This document shows positions 17,615 to 25,367 of a stretch of 64,000 bases of DNA, piece after piece. This DNA is from Thermoplasmata archaeon (GTDB taxonomy: Archaea; Thermoplasmatota; Thermoplasmata; Lutacidiplasmatales; UBA184): NCBI GenBank assembly GCA_021816865.1, contig JAKAWX010000006.1:78193-142192 (forward strand), written 5' to 3'. Under the pieces are notes generated by a model, which made no database searches, was not told where the DNA came from, and saw only the letters and a list, made by a program, of their open reading frames with translations. The translations under genes and the position numbers were made by a program. How positions within the stretch are numbered: the first letter of the stretch is position 1; each line of letters opens with the position of its first letter.

Positions 17615-17997
17615 CGGCTCACCGGGTCCCCCGCGCCGCGACCGGTAGGGGCACCCGGGCGCGACGAAGAACGTGGCGGGGACGACCTCGACGGCGATCG
17701 CCCGAGGGCGCCGCCGCCCCGACGATCCCGACCCGGGCGGTCGACCGCGAGACCCCGAGGACGAGGGAAGGAGGAGCCGGGCGGCGGGTCGCACCTCGGG
17801 GACGCGGCCACGGACGCGTCCCCCCGCGTGGCCCCGCCGCGACGTCCGGACGCCGGTGCGACGTTTCGGCCCGGCGCCCGCGGGCGCCGGCGCGACGCCC
17901 GTGCGCTCGAACTCGCAAACGCTCTAACCAAGGAACGCGTTGAGCGCTTCGGACGACGCCGGTTTGCACGTTCCGCGGGGTCGTCGAACCGAGCAAC

Positions 17998-18005
17998 CTT
18001 ATACT
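17998..18005 (+). promoter_or_regulatory. TATA-like box of nrdJ
   Basis: CTTATACT is the clearest A/T element upstream of nrdJ. If used, transcription would begin near 18027-18030 and leave a leader of about 170 bases, unusually long for this genome, where many starts look leaderless. Confidence 0.45.
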
Positions 18006-18039
18006 GGGGGACTGTAGGCGGCGCCGGAGGGTTTTCGAG

Positions 18040-18195
18040 GTGTCTCGAGCGACACAATCCGCGTCGTCGATCGCGGTCTTTCGGCAAGAAACGGCCTCCT
18101 CCCGAGGGCGTTTCAGCGACCGGCGGTCGACCGATTAGGTCGCTCGCAGTAGGGGCTATCTGCACCCGAGACGTCCTCGGTTTCCCTCAGGAGTG
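18040..18195 (+). promoter_or_regulatory. Structured 5' leader of nrdJ
   Basis: Three hairpins are visible in order. GTGTC pairs with GACAC (18040-18055). GCGACC pairs with GGTCGC (18116-18143) and encloses a self-complementary CGGTCGACCG. CCGAG pairs with CTCGG (18166-18180). The last one sits just upstream of the AGGAGTGA ribosome-binding site, so it could control access to it. This is a sequence observation only; no known riboswitch consensus was recognised. Confidence 0.35.
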
Positions 18196-18201
18196 AGCCC
18201 G

Positions 18202-20994
18202 ATGGCTGTGTCCAAAAAGCGCGCCGTTCCCGTGTCGGAGGAGTCGCCCGGTCGGGCGGCCGTCCGTATCGGGCGCGAACCGATTCCCGTTCCCCGTCTC
18301 GTGCCGCGCGGCAAGACCGCGTTCGACACCGTCCAGTGGCGGAGCCACGATGCGGTGATCAAGAACGCCGAAGGCAAGGTGATCTTCGAGCAGAAGGGCA
18401 TCCACGCCCCCGCCTCCTGGTCGGAGACGAGCGTCAACATCGCCGCGTCGAAGTACTTCCGCATCCTTCAGGGGCGCCGCGAGAGCTCGATCGACGGGAT
18501 GATCCGGCGCGTCTGCCACTGGATCGCCCAGCGCGGCGTCGAGCTCGGATACCTCGACACCGCCGACGAGGCGACGACCCTCGAGGAGAGCCTCTCCTAC
18601 CTCATGGTCCAGCAGATGGCGGCGTTCAACAGCCCCGTCTGGTTCAACGTGGGGGTCCGCGAGCCCCCGCAGTGCTCCGCGTGCTTCATCCAGTCGGTCG
18701 CCGACGACATGGACTCGATCCTCGGCCTCGCGACCAGCGAGGGCCGTCTCTTCAAAGGCGGCAGCGGGACGGGGACGAACCTCTCCGCGCTGCGCGGGAG
18801 CCACGAGAAGCTCGCCGGCGGCGGGATCGCCTCGGGGCCAGTGTCGTTCATGCGCGCCTTCGATGCGCTCGCCGGCGTCATCAAATCCGGCGGGACGACC
18901 CGACGCGCGGCCAAGATGGTCATCCTCAACATGGACCATCCGGACGTGGTCGACTTCATCGAGTGCAAGGTCCGCGAGGAGGACAAGGCGCTCGCGCTCA
19001 TCCGCGAGGGCTACTCGTCGAACTTCGACGGCACCGACCCCGACTCGGCCTACGCGTCGATCGCCTACCAGAACGCGAACCACTCGGTGCGGGTCCCGGA
19101 CGCGTTCATGGACGCGGTCGTGCGCGACGGCGAGTGGAAGACGTACAACCGGACCGACCACTCGGTCGCGGGGACGTTCCGCGCCCGCGAGCTCTGGCGC
19201 AAGCTCGCCTACGCCGCCTGGCGCTGCGGGGACCCCGGCGTCCAGTTCGACGATGTCACGAACGACTGGCACACCTCGCCGAACTCGGGCCGGATCAATG
19301 CCTCGAACCCGTGCAGCGAGTACCTGTTCCTCGACGACTCGGCGTGCAACCTCGCGTCGATCAACCTCATGAAGTTCCTCGACGCGAAGGGCCAGCTCGA
19401 CGTCGAGTTCTTCCGCCAGGCGACGCGCACGATGGTCCTTGCGATGGAGATCCTCGTCGACGCGTCGAGCTACCCGACCGCGCCGATCGCCCAGAACTCC
19501 CACGACTACCGGCCGCTCGGGCTCGGCTACGCCAACCTCGGCGCCCTGCTCATGCACTACGGCCTCGCCTACGACTCCGACGAGGGACGCACCCTCGCCG
19601 CCGGGGTCTCGGCGTTCCTCTCGGCCGAGGGGTACCACATGTCGAGCGAGGTCGCGAAGCGGATGGGGTCGTTCGCGGGGTTCGAGAAGAACCGCGCCCC
19701 GATGCTCCGCGTGATGGGCAAGCACGCGAAGGCCGCGGAGCGGATCGCGCTCAACGACCCGCGCCTCTCCGCCCTCGTCCGCGCGTCGGTCGACCGGTGG
19801 CACGACACGGTGAAGGCCGGCGAGCTGTGGGGGTACCGCAACGCCCAGATCTCGGTCATCGCCCCGACGGGGACGATCGGGCTCCTCATGGGCTGCGACA
19901 CCCTCGGTCTCGAGCCGGAGCTCTCGCTCGTCAAGACGAAGAACCTGGTCGGCGGCGGCGTCCTGAGGATGGTCAACCGCACGGTCCCGGACGGACTCGC
20001 CGCGCTCGGCTACTCGACCGACGAGATCCGCGCGATCACCGAGCACCTCGAGAAGAACGGGACCGTCGAGGGAGCGCCCGGGCTCGCGCCCGAGGACCTC
20101 GCGGTGTTCGACTGCGCGCTCGCCCCCGCGGGCGGGACCCGGACGATCCCGCCGATGGGCCACCTGAAGATGCTCGGCGCCGTCCAGCCGTTCCTCTCGG
20201 GAGGCGCGTCGAAGACGATCAACCTCCCGAACGACGCGACGGTCGAGGACATCGAGAAGATCTACACCGAGGCCTGGCACCTCGGGATCAAGTCGGTCGC
20301 GCTCTACCGGGACGGCTGCAAGGCTTCCCAGCCGTTCGAGACCGGCAAGGGTCGCTCCGGCGCGCCGGTCGGGCCGCGCGGCCCCGCGCGCGAGCGCCTG
20401 CCCGACGAGCGCAAGGCTGTGACGCACCACTTCTCGGTGGGCGGCCACGACGGCTACGTTACGGTCGGCCTCTACCCCGACGGGCGCGTCGGCGAGCTCT
20501 TCTTCCGCGTCACGAAAGAAGGGTCTACGGTCAACGGTCTCATGGACTCGCTCGGGATCTCGATGTCGATGGCGCTCCAGCACGGGGTGCCGCTCAAGGA
20601 CCTTGTGCGCAAGCTCGCGCACCTGCGCTTCGAGCCGGCGGGGGCGACCAACAACCCGAAGATCCGCTTCGCGAAGTCGATCCCCGACTACGTCGCCCGG
20701 TGGCTCGCGCTCGAGTTCCTCACCGAGGAGGAGCGCCGCGCGATCGGCCTCGAGGGCCCGGCCGAGGGGAACGGGAACGGCCACGCGCCGTCGCCCGCCC
20801 CGAAGGCGTCCGCGCCCGCGAGCCAGACCGTGAAGTTCGAGACCCGGCCGCTCGACGCGTTCGGCCCGGACGCGGCGGTGGGAGGGTCGACGAGCGAGGA
20901 TGCGCCGAGCTGCGCCGTCTGCGGCGGGATCATGGTCCGATCGGGAACGTGCTACGCGTGCACGGTCTGCGGGTCGACGAGCGGGTGCTCGTAA
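18202..20994 (+). CDS. nrdJ: Adenosylcobalamin-dependent ribonucleotide reductase (class II)
   Basis: This 930-residue enzyme makes deoxyribonucleotides using B12. Key segments are AAFNSPVWFNVG, the first active-site Cys region PQCSACFIQSV, the flexible substrate loop NPCSEYLFLDDSACNLASINL with the Asn-Cys-Glu radical relay, and APTGTIGLLMGCDTLGLEPE. The C-terminal 100 residues include a linker rich in Ala/Pro and a final CAVCGG-x9-CYACTVCG zinc-ribbon-like tail that carries the redox cysteines. The ATG at 18202 follows AGGAGTGA at good spacing; a GTG nine bases earlier is less likely. It is a single gene with a long leader, so it may be controlled on its own. Confidence 0.96.
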   Translation: MAVSKKRAVPVSEESPGRAAVRIGREPIPVPRLVPRGKTAFDTVQWRSHDAVIKNAEGKVIFEQKGIHAPASWSETSVNIAASKYFRILQGRRESSIDGMIRRVCHWIAQRGVELGYLDTADEATTLEESLSYLMVQQMAAFNSPVWFNVGVREPPQCSACFIQSVADDMDSILGLATSEGRLFKGGSGTGTNLSALRGSHEKLAGGGIASGPVSFMRAFDALAGVIKSGGTTRRAAKMVILNMDHPDVVDFIECKVREEDKALALIREGYSSNFDGTDPDSAYASIAYQNANHSVRVPDAFMDAVVRDGEWKTYNRTDHSVAGTFRARELWRKLAYAAWRCGDPGVQFDDVTNDWHTSPNSGRINASNPCSEYLFLDDSACNLASINLMKFLDAKGQLDVEFFRQATRTMVLAMEILVDASSYPTAPIAQNSHDYRPLGLGYANLGALLMHYGLAYDSDEGRTLAAGVSAFLSAEGYHMSSEVAKRMGSFAGFEKNRAPMLRVMGKHAKAAERIALNDPRLSALVRASVDRWHDTVKAGELWGYRNAQISVIAPTGTIGLLMGCDTLGLEPELSLVKTKNLVGGGVLRMVNRTVPDGLAALGYSTDEIRAITEHLEKNGTVEGAPGLAPEDLAVFDCALAPAGGTRTIPPMGHLKMLGAVQPFLSGGASKTINLPNDATVEDIEKIYTEAWHLGIKSVALYRDGCKASQPFETGKGRSGAPVGPRGPARERLPDERKAVTHHFSVGGHDGYVTVGLYPDGRVGELFFRVTKEGSTVNGLMDSLGISMSMALQHGVPLKDLVRKLAHLRFEPAGATNNPKIRFAKSIPDYVARWLALEFLTEEERRAIGLEGPAEGNGNGHAPSPAPKASAPASQTVKFETRPLDAFGPDAAVGGSTSEDAPSCAVCGGIMVRSGTCYACTVCGSTSGCS

Positions 20995-21010
20995 GCCGTC
21001 CGACGCCGAT

Positions 21011-22627
21011 CTACGGGTCGATCGGCGCGGCGCTCGCCGGGGTCGCCTCGTCCGGTGCCCCACCGGCCGCCCGGCCCGGCGCCGCGTCCGAGCGCACGCC
21101 GTCCGCGCTGTAGCGGAAGTTCCGTAGGCCGAGCGACAGGAGGAACCCGACGGCCGAGACGAGCGCGGTCAGGCCGAAGACGACGGCGTACCCCGTGTTG
21201 GCGTACACCGAGATCGGCGGCACGGGCGGCGGGGCGACCCGGACGGTCGTCAGGTAGCTCGCGATCACGGTCGTCGCGACGACCGGTCCGACCGCGCTCC
21301 CGAGGTTGCGGAACGTCTGGTTCATACCGGTCTGGATCCCGAGCTCCTTCGGGGAGACCGACAGCACGATCACGTTCGACATCGCGATGAGGACGCCGAC
21401 GTTGCCGACCATCACGGGGATCATCAGCACGATCGTCTCGAGGACCGTCGCGTGGACGAACGCGAGCGCGAACGCGCCGAGCCCCATCACGGCGAAGCCG
21501 AGCTGCATCACCGGCTTCGGACCGAGGCGCGAGACCCCGCGTCCGAGCAGCGGGCCGAACGCGAGCATCGAGAGCGCCGACGGGAGCGCGACCAGGCCGA
21601 ACTGGAACTCGCTCAGGCCGAAGCCGGGCGAGAACGGGTACTCGGTGAGGACGGTGACGGTCACGAAGATGAGGAACATCGCCGACCCGACGAAGAGGCC
21701 GTTGACGTTCGAGATCCAGACGTTGCGCTGCCGCAGCGCCGCGAAGGAGACGACCGGCGCGGTCGCGCGCGGCTCCCAGACGAGGAAGAAAAGGGCGCCC
21801 GCCGCGGCGAGAGCGAGGAACTGCGGAACGCCCCAAGGCACGGCCCCGACGGCGATCGCGCGCACGTTCGTCCACCCCCACGCGGACGCCTCCGTGATCC
21901 CGAGCATCAGCATCGCGAGCGCGAAGCCGAGGAGCGCGATCCCGGGAAGGTCGATCGGACGCGCCTCGCGGTGCGGCGATTCCCGGGCGATGAGGTAGGT
22001 GAGGACGAACAGGACGACCGCGACCGGGATGACCGTGTGGTAGGTGAGCTGCCAGCCGTACATCTGCGCCACGTAGCCACCGCCCGCGAGGCCGAGCGCG
22101 GCGCCGGCCGCGAACATCGCCGAGACGACCCCCTGGGCCTGCCCGACCCGCGCCGGCGGGAACACTTCGGGGATCATCGCGAACGCGAGCGGGAACATCG
22201 CCATCCCGACGCCCTGGAGCGCCCGCACGCCGATGAGGAGGTAGATCTGGTCCGCCCGGGAGACGCCGAGAAGGTCGCCGAGGTTCGGCGTGAACCCGGC
22301 GATGCTGACCGCCGCGGCGTAGACGCCCATCACGAGGAGCAGCATCCGCTTCTTGCCGTACTTGTCGCCGAGCTTGCCGAAGACCGGCGTCGCGACGGTG
22401 CCGACGAGCAGGTACGCCGAGAGGATCCAGGCGATCGTCGTCACGGGGGGTCCGTCGAAGAACGTCGCGAACTGCTTGAACGCCGGGAGAACCATCGTCT
22501 CGACGTAGGTGACCATGAGCGCCATCCCGGCGAGCACGGCGAGGAGCGCGCTCGCGGCCCTCGGGTCGAACGCGGTGCCCGCGGCGGTCCGGACGCCGGC
22601 GGCGGGCGCGGCGGGCGTCCCGCTCAC
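21011..22627 (-). CDS. MFS drug:H+ antiporter (DHA2-like, 14 helices)
   Basis: This is a 538-residue membrane transporter. The loop after the second helix, GKLGDKYGKKRMLL, is the MFS motif A, and GVGMAMFPLAFAMIPEVFPPARVGQAQGVV matches the helix 4-5 region. About 14 helices are visible, which fits the DHA2 drug efflux family. It starts at a GTG overlapping the stop of a MarR-type regulator (GTGA), a classic efflux pump/repressor pairing, so the substrate is probably a toxic small molecule. Confidence 0.88.
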   Translation of the reverse strand: MSGTPAAPAAGVRTAAGTAFDPRAASALLAVLAGMALMVTYVETMVLPAFKQFATFFDGPPVTTIAWILSAYLLVGTVATPVFGKLGDKYGKKRMLLLVMGVYAAAVSIAGFTPNLGDLLGVSRADQIYLLIGVRALQGVGMAMFPLAFAMIPEVFPPARVGQAQGVVSAMFAAGAALGLAGGGYVAQMYGWQLTYHTVIPVAVVLFVLTYLIARESPHREARPIDLPGIALLGFALAMLMLGITEASAWGWTNVRAIAVGAVPWGVPQFLALAAAGALFFLVWEPRATAPVVSFAALRQRNVWISNVNGLFVGSAMFLIFVTVTVLTEYPFSPGFGLSEFQFGLVALPSALSMLAFGPLLGRGVSRLGPKPVMQLGFAVMGLGAFALAFVHATVLETIVLMIPVMVGNVGVLIAMSNVIVLSVSPKELGIQTGMNQTFRNLGSAVGPVVATTVIASYLTTVRVAPPPVPPISVYANTGYAVVFGLTALVSAVGFLLSLGLRNFRYSADGVRSDAAPGRAAGGAPDEATPASAAPIDP

Positions 22628-23109
22628 GGGGCCTCCCGCGCGACGGGCGCGGTCCCCTTGAGGCGCCGGGTGGCCTCGCCCAGGAGGCGCGTGACCGTCC
22701 GGACCTCGGACGGGGGGACGCCGGCGAACGCGGCGTCCAGCGTCGCGTCGAACCGACCGAGGACGCGGGCGACGACGCGCCGGCCGCGCGGCGTCACCGT
22801 GAGCACGACCGCGCGCCGGTCGGCCTCGGAGCGCGCGCGTCGGACGAGTCCGTCCTCGACCAGCTGGTCGACGCACGCGGTGACGCTCGGCATCGTCACC
22901 GAGAGCCGGCGGGCGATCTCGGTGGCGCGGCCCGACCCCGTGTCGCTCAACCGGTAGAGGGCCCAGAACGTCCCGTGGGTGAGGCCTTCGGCCTCGAGCT
23001 CGGGCGTGATCCGCGCGAGCACCGCGTGGGTCGCGTCGTGGAGGACGCCGAGAAGCTCGCGCGCGGGCCCGGCGGCGGTGCGGGATGCGGCGGACGAGGA
23101 AGGCGCCAT
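22624..23109 (-). CDS. MarR-family transcriptional regulator
   Basis: This 161-residue winged-helix protein has helix-turn-helix ATEIARRLSVTMPSVTACVDQL followed by the wing DGLVRRARSEADRRAVVLTVT, the MarR signature (DxRxxxxxLT). It probably represses its own operon with the MFS pump until a ligand binds. Dyad and direct-repeat elements overlap the promoter immediately upstream. It is the first gene of the unit. Confidence 0.92.
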   Translation of the reverse strand: MAPSSSAASRTAAGPARELLGVLHDATHAVLARITPELEAEGLTHGTFWALYRLSDTGSGRATEIARRLSVTMPSVTACVDQLVEDGLVRRARSEADRRAVVLTVTPRGRRVVARVLGRFDATLDAAFAGVPPSEVRTVTRLLGEATRRLKGTAPVAREAP

Positions 23110-23113
23110 GGGC

Positions 23114-23157
23114 CCCGATTATTTCGGGCGCTAAACTATTAGGCTATTTAACTATAC
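23114..23157 (-). promoter_or_regulatory. Promoter and candidate MarR operator
   Basis: Reading toward the MarR gene there is a TATA-like TTAAATAG (23144-23151). Two copies of an AACTAT element (seen on plus at 23134-23139 and 23150-23155) flank it 16 bases apart. A perfect dyad CCCGA-TTATT-TCGGG lies at 23114-23128, between promoter and start. Either could bind the MarR dimer. Confidence 0.45.
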
Positions 23158-23172
23158 AGGCCGCCCCGCGGC

Positions 23173-23568
23173 TCAGCGAAGGGCGTAGCGCGCGAGCTCG
23201 ACCAGGTCGGGGAGGCCGAGGTCGCCCGCCGACGGCGCGCGGCCCCACGTCGCGCGGATCGCTCCCGCCGGGAAGGCGGGGTCGTCGCCCGCGGACCGGG
23301 GCTCGAGCGAGGTCGGCGGACCGCGGCGGTCGACCTCGAGCAGGAGGACGAGGGCCCCGACGGGACCCGACTCGACCTCGACGCCCCCGTCGGACTCGGA
23401 CCCCCAGGTCTCGATGCGGGCCTCCTCGTCGTGGAGGTGGGCGATGCGCGCCGTCCGGCCTTTCGTCCGCCGGGGCGCCCCGGGGGCCCGGCGCCAGGCG
23501 ATCGCCGCCCCCGCCTCGATAAGGCGGGTCCGGAGGCCGCGGTCGACCTCGAGCCGGCCCGGGGTCAC
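23173..23568 (-). CDS. Unrecognised 131-residue protein
   Basis: This protein starts at a GTG overlapping the stop of the TIGR02757 gene (GTGA), so it is probably co-translated with it. I recognise no family. The sequence alternates short strands and acidic loops (ARIETWGSESDGGVEVESGP, ALVLLLEVDRR) and ends in a helix DLVELARYALR. No signal peptide or membrane helix is visible. It could be a partner of the DNA-repair-like upstream protein; that is inference from overlap only. Confidence 0.6.
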   Translation of the reverse strand: MTPGRLEVDRGLRTRLIEAGAAIAWRRAPGAPRRTKGRTARIAHLHDEEARIETWGSESDGGVEVESGPVGALVLLLEVDRRGPPTSLEPRSAGDDPAFPAGAIRATWGRAPSAGDLGLPDLVELARYALR

Positions 23569-24434
23569 CCGGCCGCCCCCCTGCCCCGCCAGAGCCGGCA
23601 GTCGGGGCGGACCGAACACGGCCCGCAGACGGCGAGGTCGCGGCGCTTCGGGCAGTCGCCCGAGATGCCCGTGTGGCAGAGGACGAAATCGAACTTCACC
23701 GGATCGATCGGGTCGATCCGCCGGAGCGCCTCGCTCACCTCCTCGACCGCAGCCCACGAGCGGCTGCGCCGGGCAGTGAGGCCGAGGTGGTAGGCGATCC
23801 AGTGGACGTGCTGGTCGAGCGGGACCATGAGGGCCCCGGTCGGCACGCGTCGCCACGTGCCGAGGTCGGGAGCGCGGTCGCGGACCATCCAGCGGACGAA
23901 GAGCGTGAGACGCTTGCAGGCCCCCGGCGCGGCGTCGAGCGGGCTCGGGAAGAGCTCGCGGTAGCCGGCGGGAGCGCGCCCGCGTCCCCGTAACGTCCGC
24001 GCGAGGGCGTCGAGGCCTCCCGCGAACCCGTTCCCCTCCCAACCCGTGAGGAACGCCGACTCGAGCGTCCGGTGGTCGGCGTAGTAGCGCGTCAGGACCG
24101 CGGCGAGGTGGTTCAACTGGTCGCCGCGGATCCATCGGTGGCGGAACGGCCGCAGGCGGGCGGCGCGCTCGGCCGCCCACGCCGGGTCCACGAGCCGACC
24201 GACGTCGCCGTGCGCGACCTCCGCGAGGCGGTCGATCGCACCGCGGATCGCGGTCGTGTTCCCGACCGCGAGCGTGGCGGCGAAGATCCCGGCCACCTCG
24301 GCCCGGCGATCGTCCCACGCGAGCGGTCGGACGACGGAGATCGGGTCGTCGGCGAGCGAACGGTCGAACGGGAAGCGCGCGTAGAGCTCGCGCAAGTGCT
24401 GCGGGAACTCCGGGGTCGGGCGGTGCACGCGCAC
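23565..24434 (-). CDS. TIGR02757 (DUF2400) family protein
   Basis: This 289-residue protein of the DUF2400 family has an all-helical core (LYARFPFDRSLADDPISVV near the start, MVPLDQHVHWIAYHLGL in the middle). It ends with a Cys cluster CHTGISGDCPKRRDLAVCGPC plus a further Cys, resembling the iron-sulfur loop of endonuclease III-like glycosylases. The function is not established; a nucleic-acid role is often inferred from this cluster. It is followed by an overlapping gene of unknown function. Confidence 0.82.
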   Translation of the reverse strand: MRVHRPTPEFPQHLRELYARFPFDRSLADDPISVVRPLAWDDRRAEVAGIFAATLAVGNTTAIRGAIDRLAEVAHGDVGRLVDPAWAAERAARLRPFRHRWIRGDQLNHLAAVLTRYYADHRTLESAFLTGWEGNGFAGGLDALARTLRGRGRAPAGYRELFPSPLDAAPGACKRLTLFVRWMVRDRAPDLGTWRRVPTGALMVPLDQHVHWIAYHLGLTARRSRSWAAVEEVSEALRRIDPIDPVKFDFVLCHTGISGDCPKRRDLAVCGPCSVRPDCRLWRGRGAAG

Positions 24435-24526
24435 GCCCCCCAGGACCGCGCGCGCGCATTTACGGTTGGGGGGCGAGAGGGGTTCCGGCCGGCTCCGCTA
24501 ACTAGGTCGGGGGCTTCTCGCGGTCC

Positions 24527-25324
24527 ATGGCGCCGGGACCCATCGAGGTCCGGCCGACGATCGACCGGGCGTGGCTGGAGCGAGCGGCCGCGCAGGACCC
24601 GGTCGCCCACGCGTTCGCGCTGTGGGACCTCGAGCGCAACCCGGGCCGGATCCGCATCTTCTCGGCGATGGACGGGGACCGGACGCTCGGGTACCTCCTC
24701 GTCTGGCTCGGTCATCCCCGGGCGACCGTCGTCCACTGGGTCGGCACGACGCCCGAGACCCGGGCGCTCGCCGCCGCACTCCCGTCTCGGCCGCTGGTCG
24801 CGATCGTCCCGGAGGAGGCGGAGTCGGTGGTCACCGAGGCGCGCGGACCCGCCCGCCGCTACACCGTGCTCGTGATGGAGCGGCCCGCGACTCCGCCGCC
24901 GGTACCCCCGGCCGTCCCGGGGACCGTCCGGACTCTCGAGCGCTCGGACGTCCCCCTGCTCTCCGAGTGGGCCCGGCGGCAGTCCGACCCGGTCGTCGCG
25001 GAGTACCCGTTCCTCGACCCCGACGAGGAGCTCACCTGGGGCGCCTTCGACGGGCCGAAGCTGGTCGGTGTCGTCCACGCCGAGGTGCGTCGCCCCGGCC
25101 TCTGGGTCCTCGGTGGGGTCTACGTCGAGCCGGAGGCGCGCCGCCGGGGCCGGGGACGCGAGCTGATCGCGGCGGCCCTCGCCGCGAGCGCCCGGGCGGA
25201 CGTGCGGGTCGCGCTCTTCGTCCGCGAGGACCGTACCGAGGCCCGCACGCTCTACGAAGCCGCCGGCTTCCGCCCCGCCGGGCGGCGGGTCTGGCTCGAC
25301 CTCGGGGCCGGCTTGAGCCCGTGA
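24527..25324 (+). CDS. GNAT acetyltransferase with an N-terminal degenerate domain
   Basis: This 265-residue protein has a GNAT fold in its C-terminal half (from about residue 130). It includes LGGVYVEPEARRRGRGRELIAAAL, in which RRRGRGRE is the acetyl-CoA pyrophosphate-binding loop, and the family-typical ARTLYEAAGF strand-helix near the end. The first 110 residues resemble a second, decayed GNAT-like domain without the loop. The substrate is unknown. It lies 43 bases ahead of polX on the same strand. Confidence 0.82.
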   Translation: MAPGPIEVRPTIDRAWLERAAAQDPVAHAFALWDLERNPGRIRIFSAMDGDRTLGYLLVWLGHPRATVVHWVGTTPETRALAAALPSRPLVAIVPEEAESVVTEARGPARRYTVLVMERPATPPPVPPAVPGTVRTLERSDVPLLSEWARRQSDPVVAEYPFLDPDEELTWGAFDGPKLVGVVHAEVRRPGLWVLGGVYVEPEARRRGRGRELIAAALAASARADVRVALFVREDRTEARTLYEAAGFRPAGRRVWLDLGAGLSP

Positions 25325-25367
25325 CCGGACCCCAACCCCTAAGGCGCGGCCGGCCTGCCGGGAAGCG

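Larger units (their letters stand above)
17615..18201. other. Intergenic region with structured leader of nrdJ
   Basis: The stretch holds no convincing gene; open frames here are Arg/Pro/Gly-rich and have no family character. The left part is plain G+C-rich sequence. The right part has a TATA-like box and three short hairpins leading up to the ribosome-binding site of nrdJ (see separate entries). Confidence 0.6.

Noticed and set aside
17545..18165. A 206-codon minus-strand frame in the nrdJ leader region
   Set aside because: Ser/Arg/Gly/Pro-rich throughout, no motif, and it overlaps the zinc-ribbon ORF and the probable nrdJ promoter.
18027..18201. Known cobalamin riboswitch in front of nrdJ
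   Set aside because: No B12-box or other consensus of the known class was recognised; only generic hairpins are visible.
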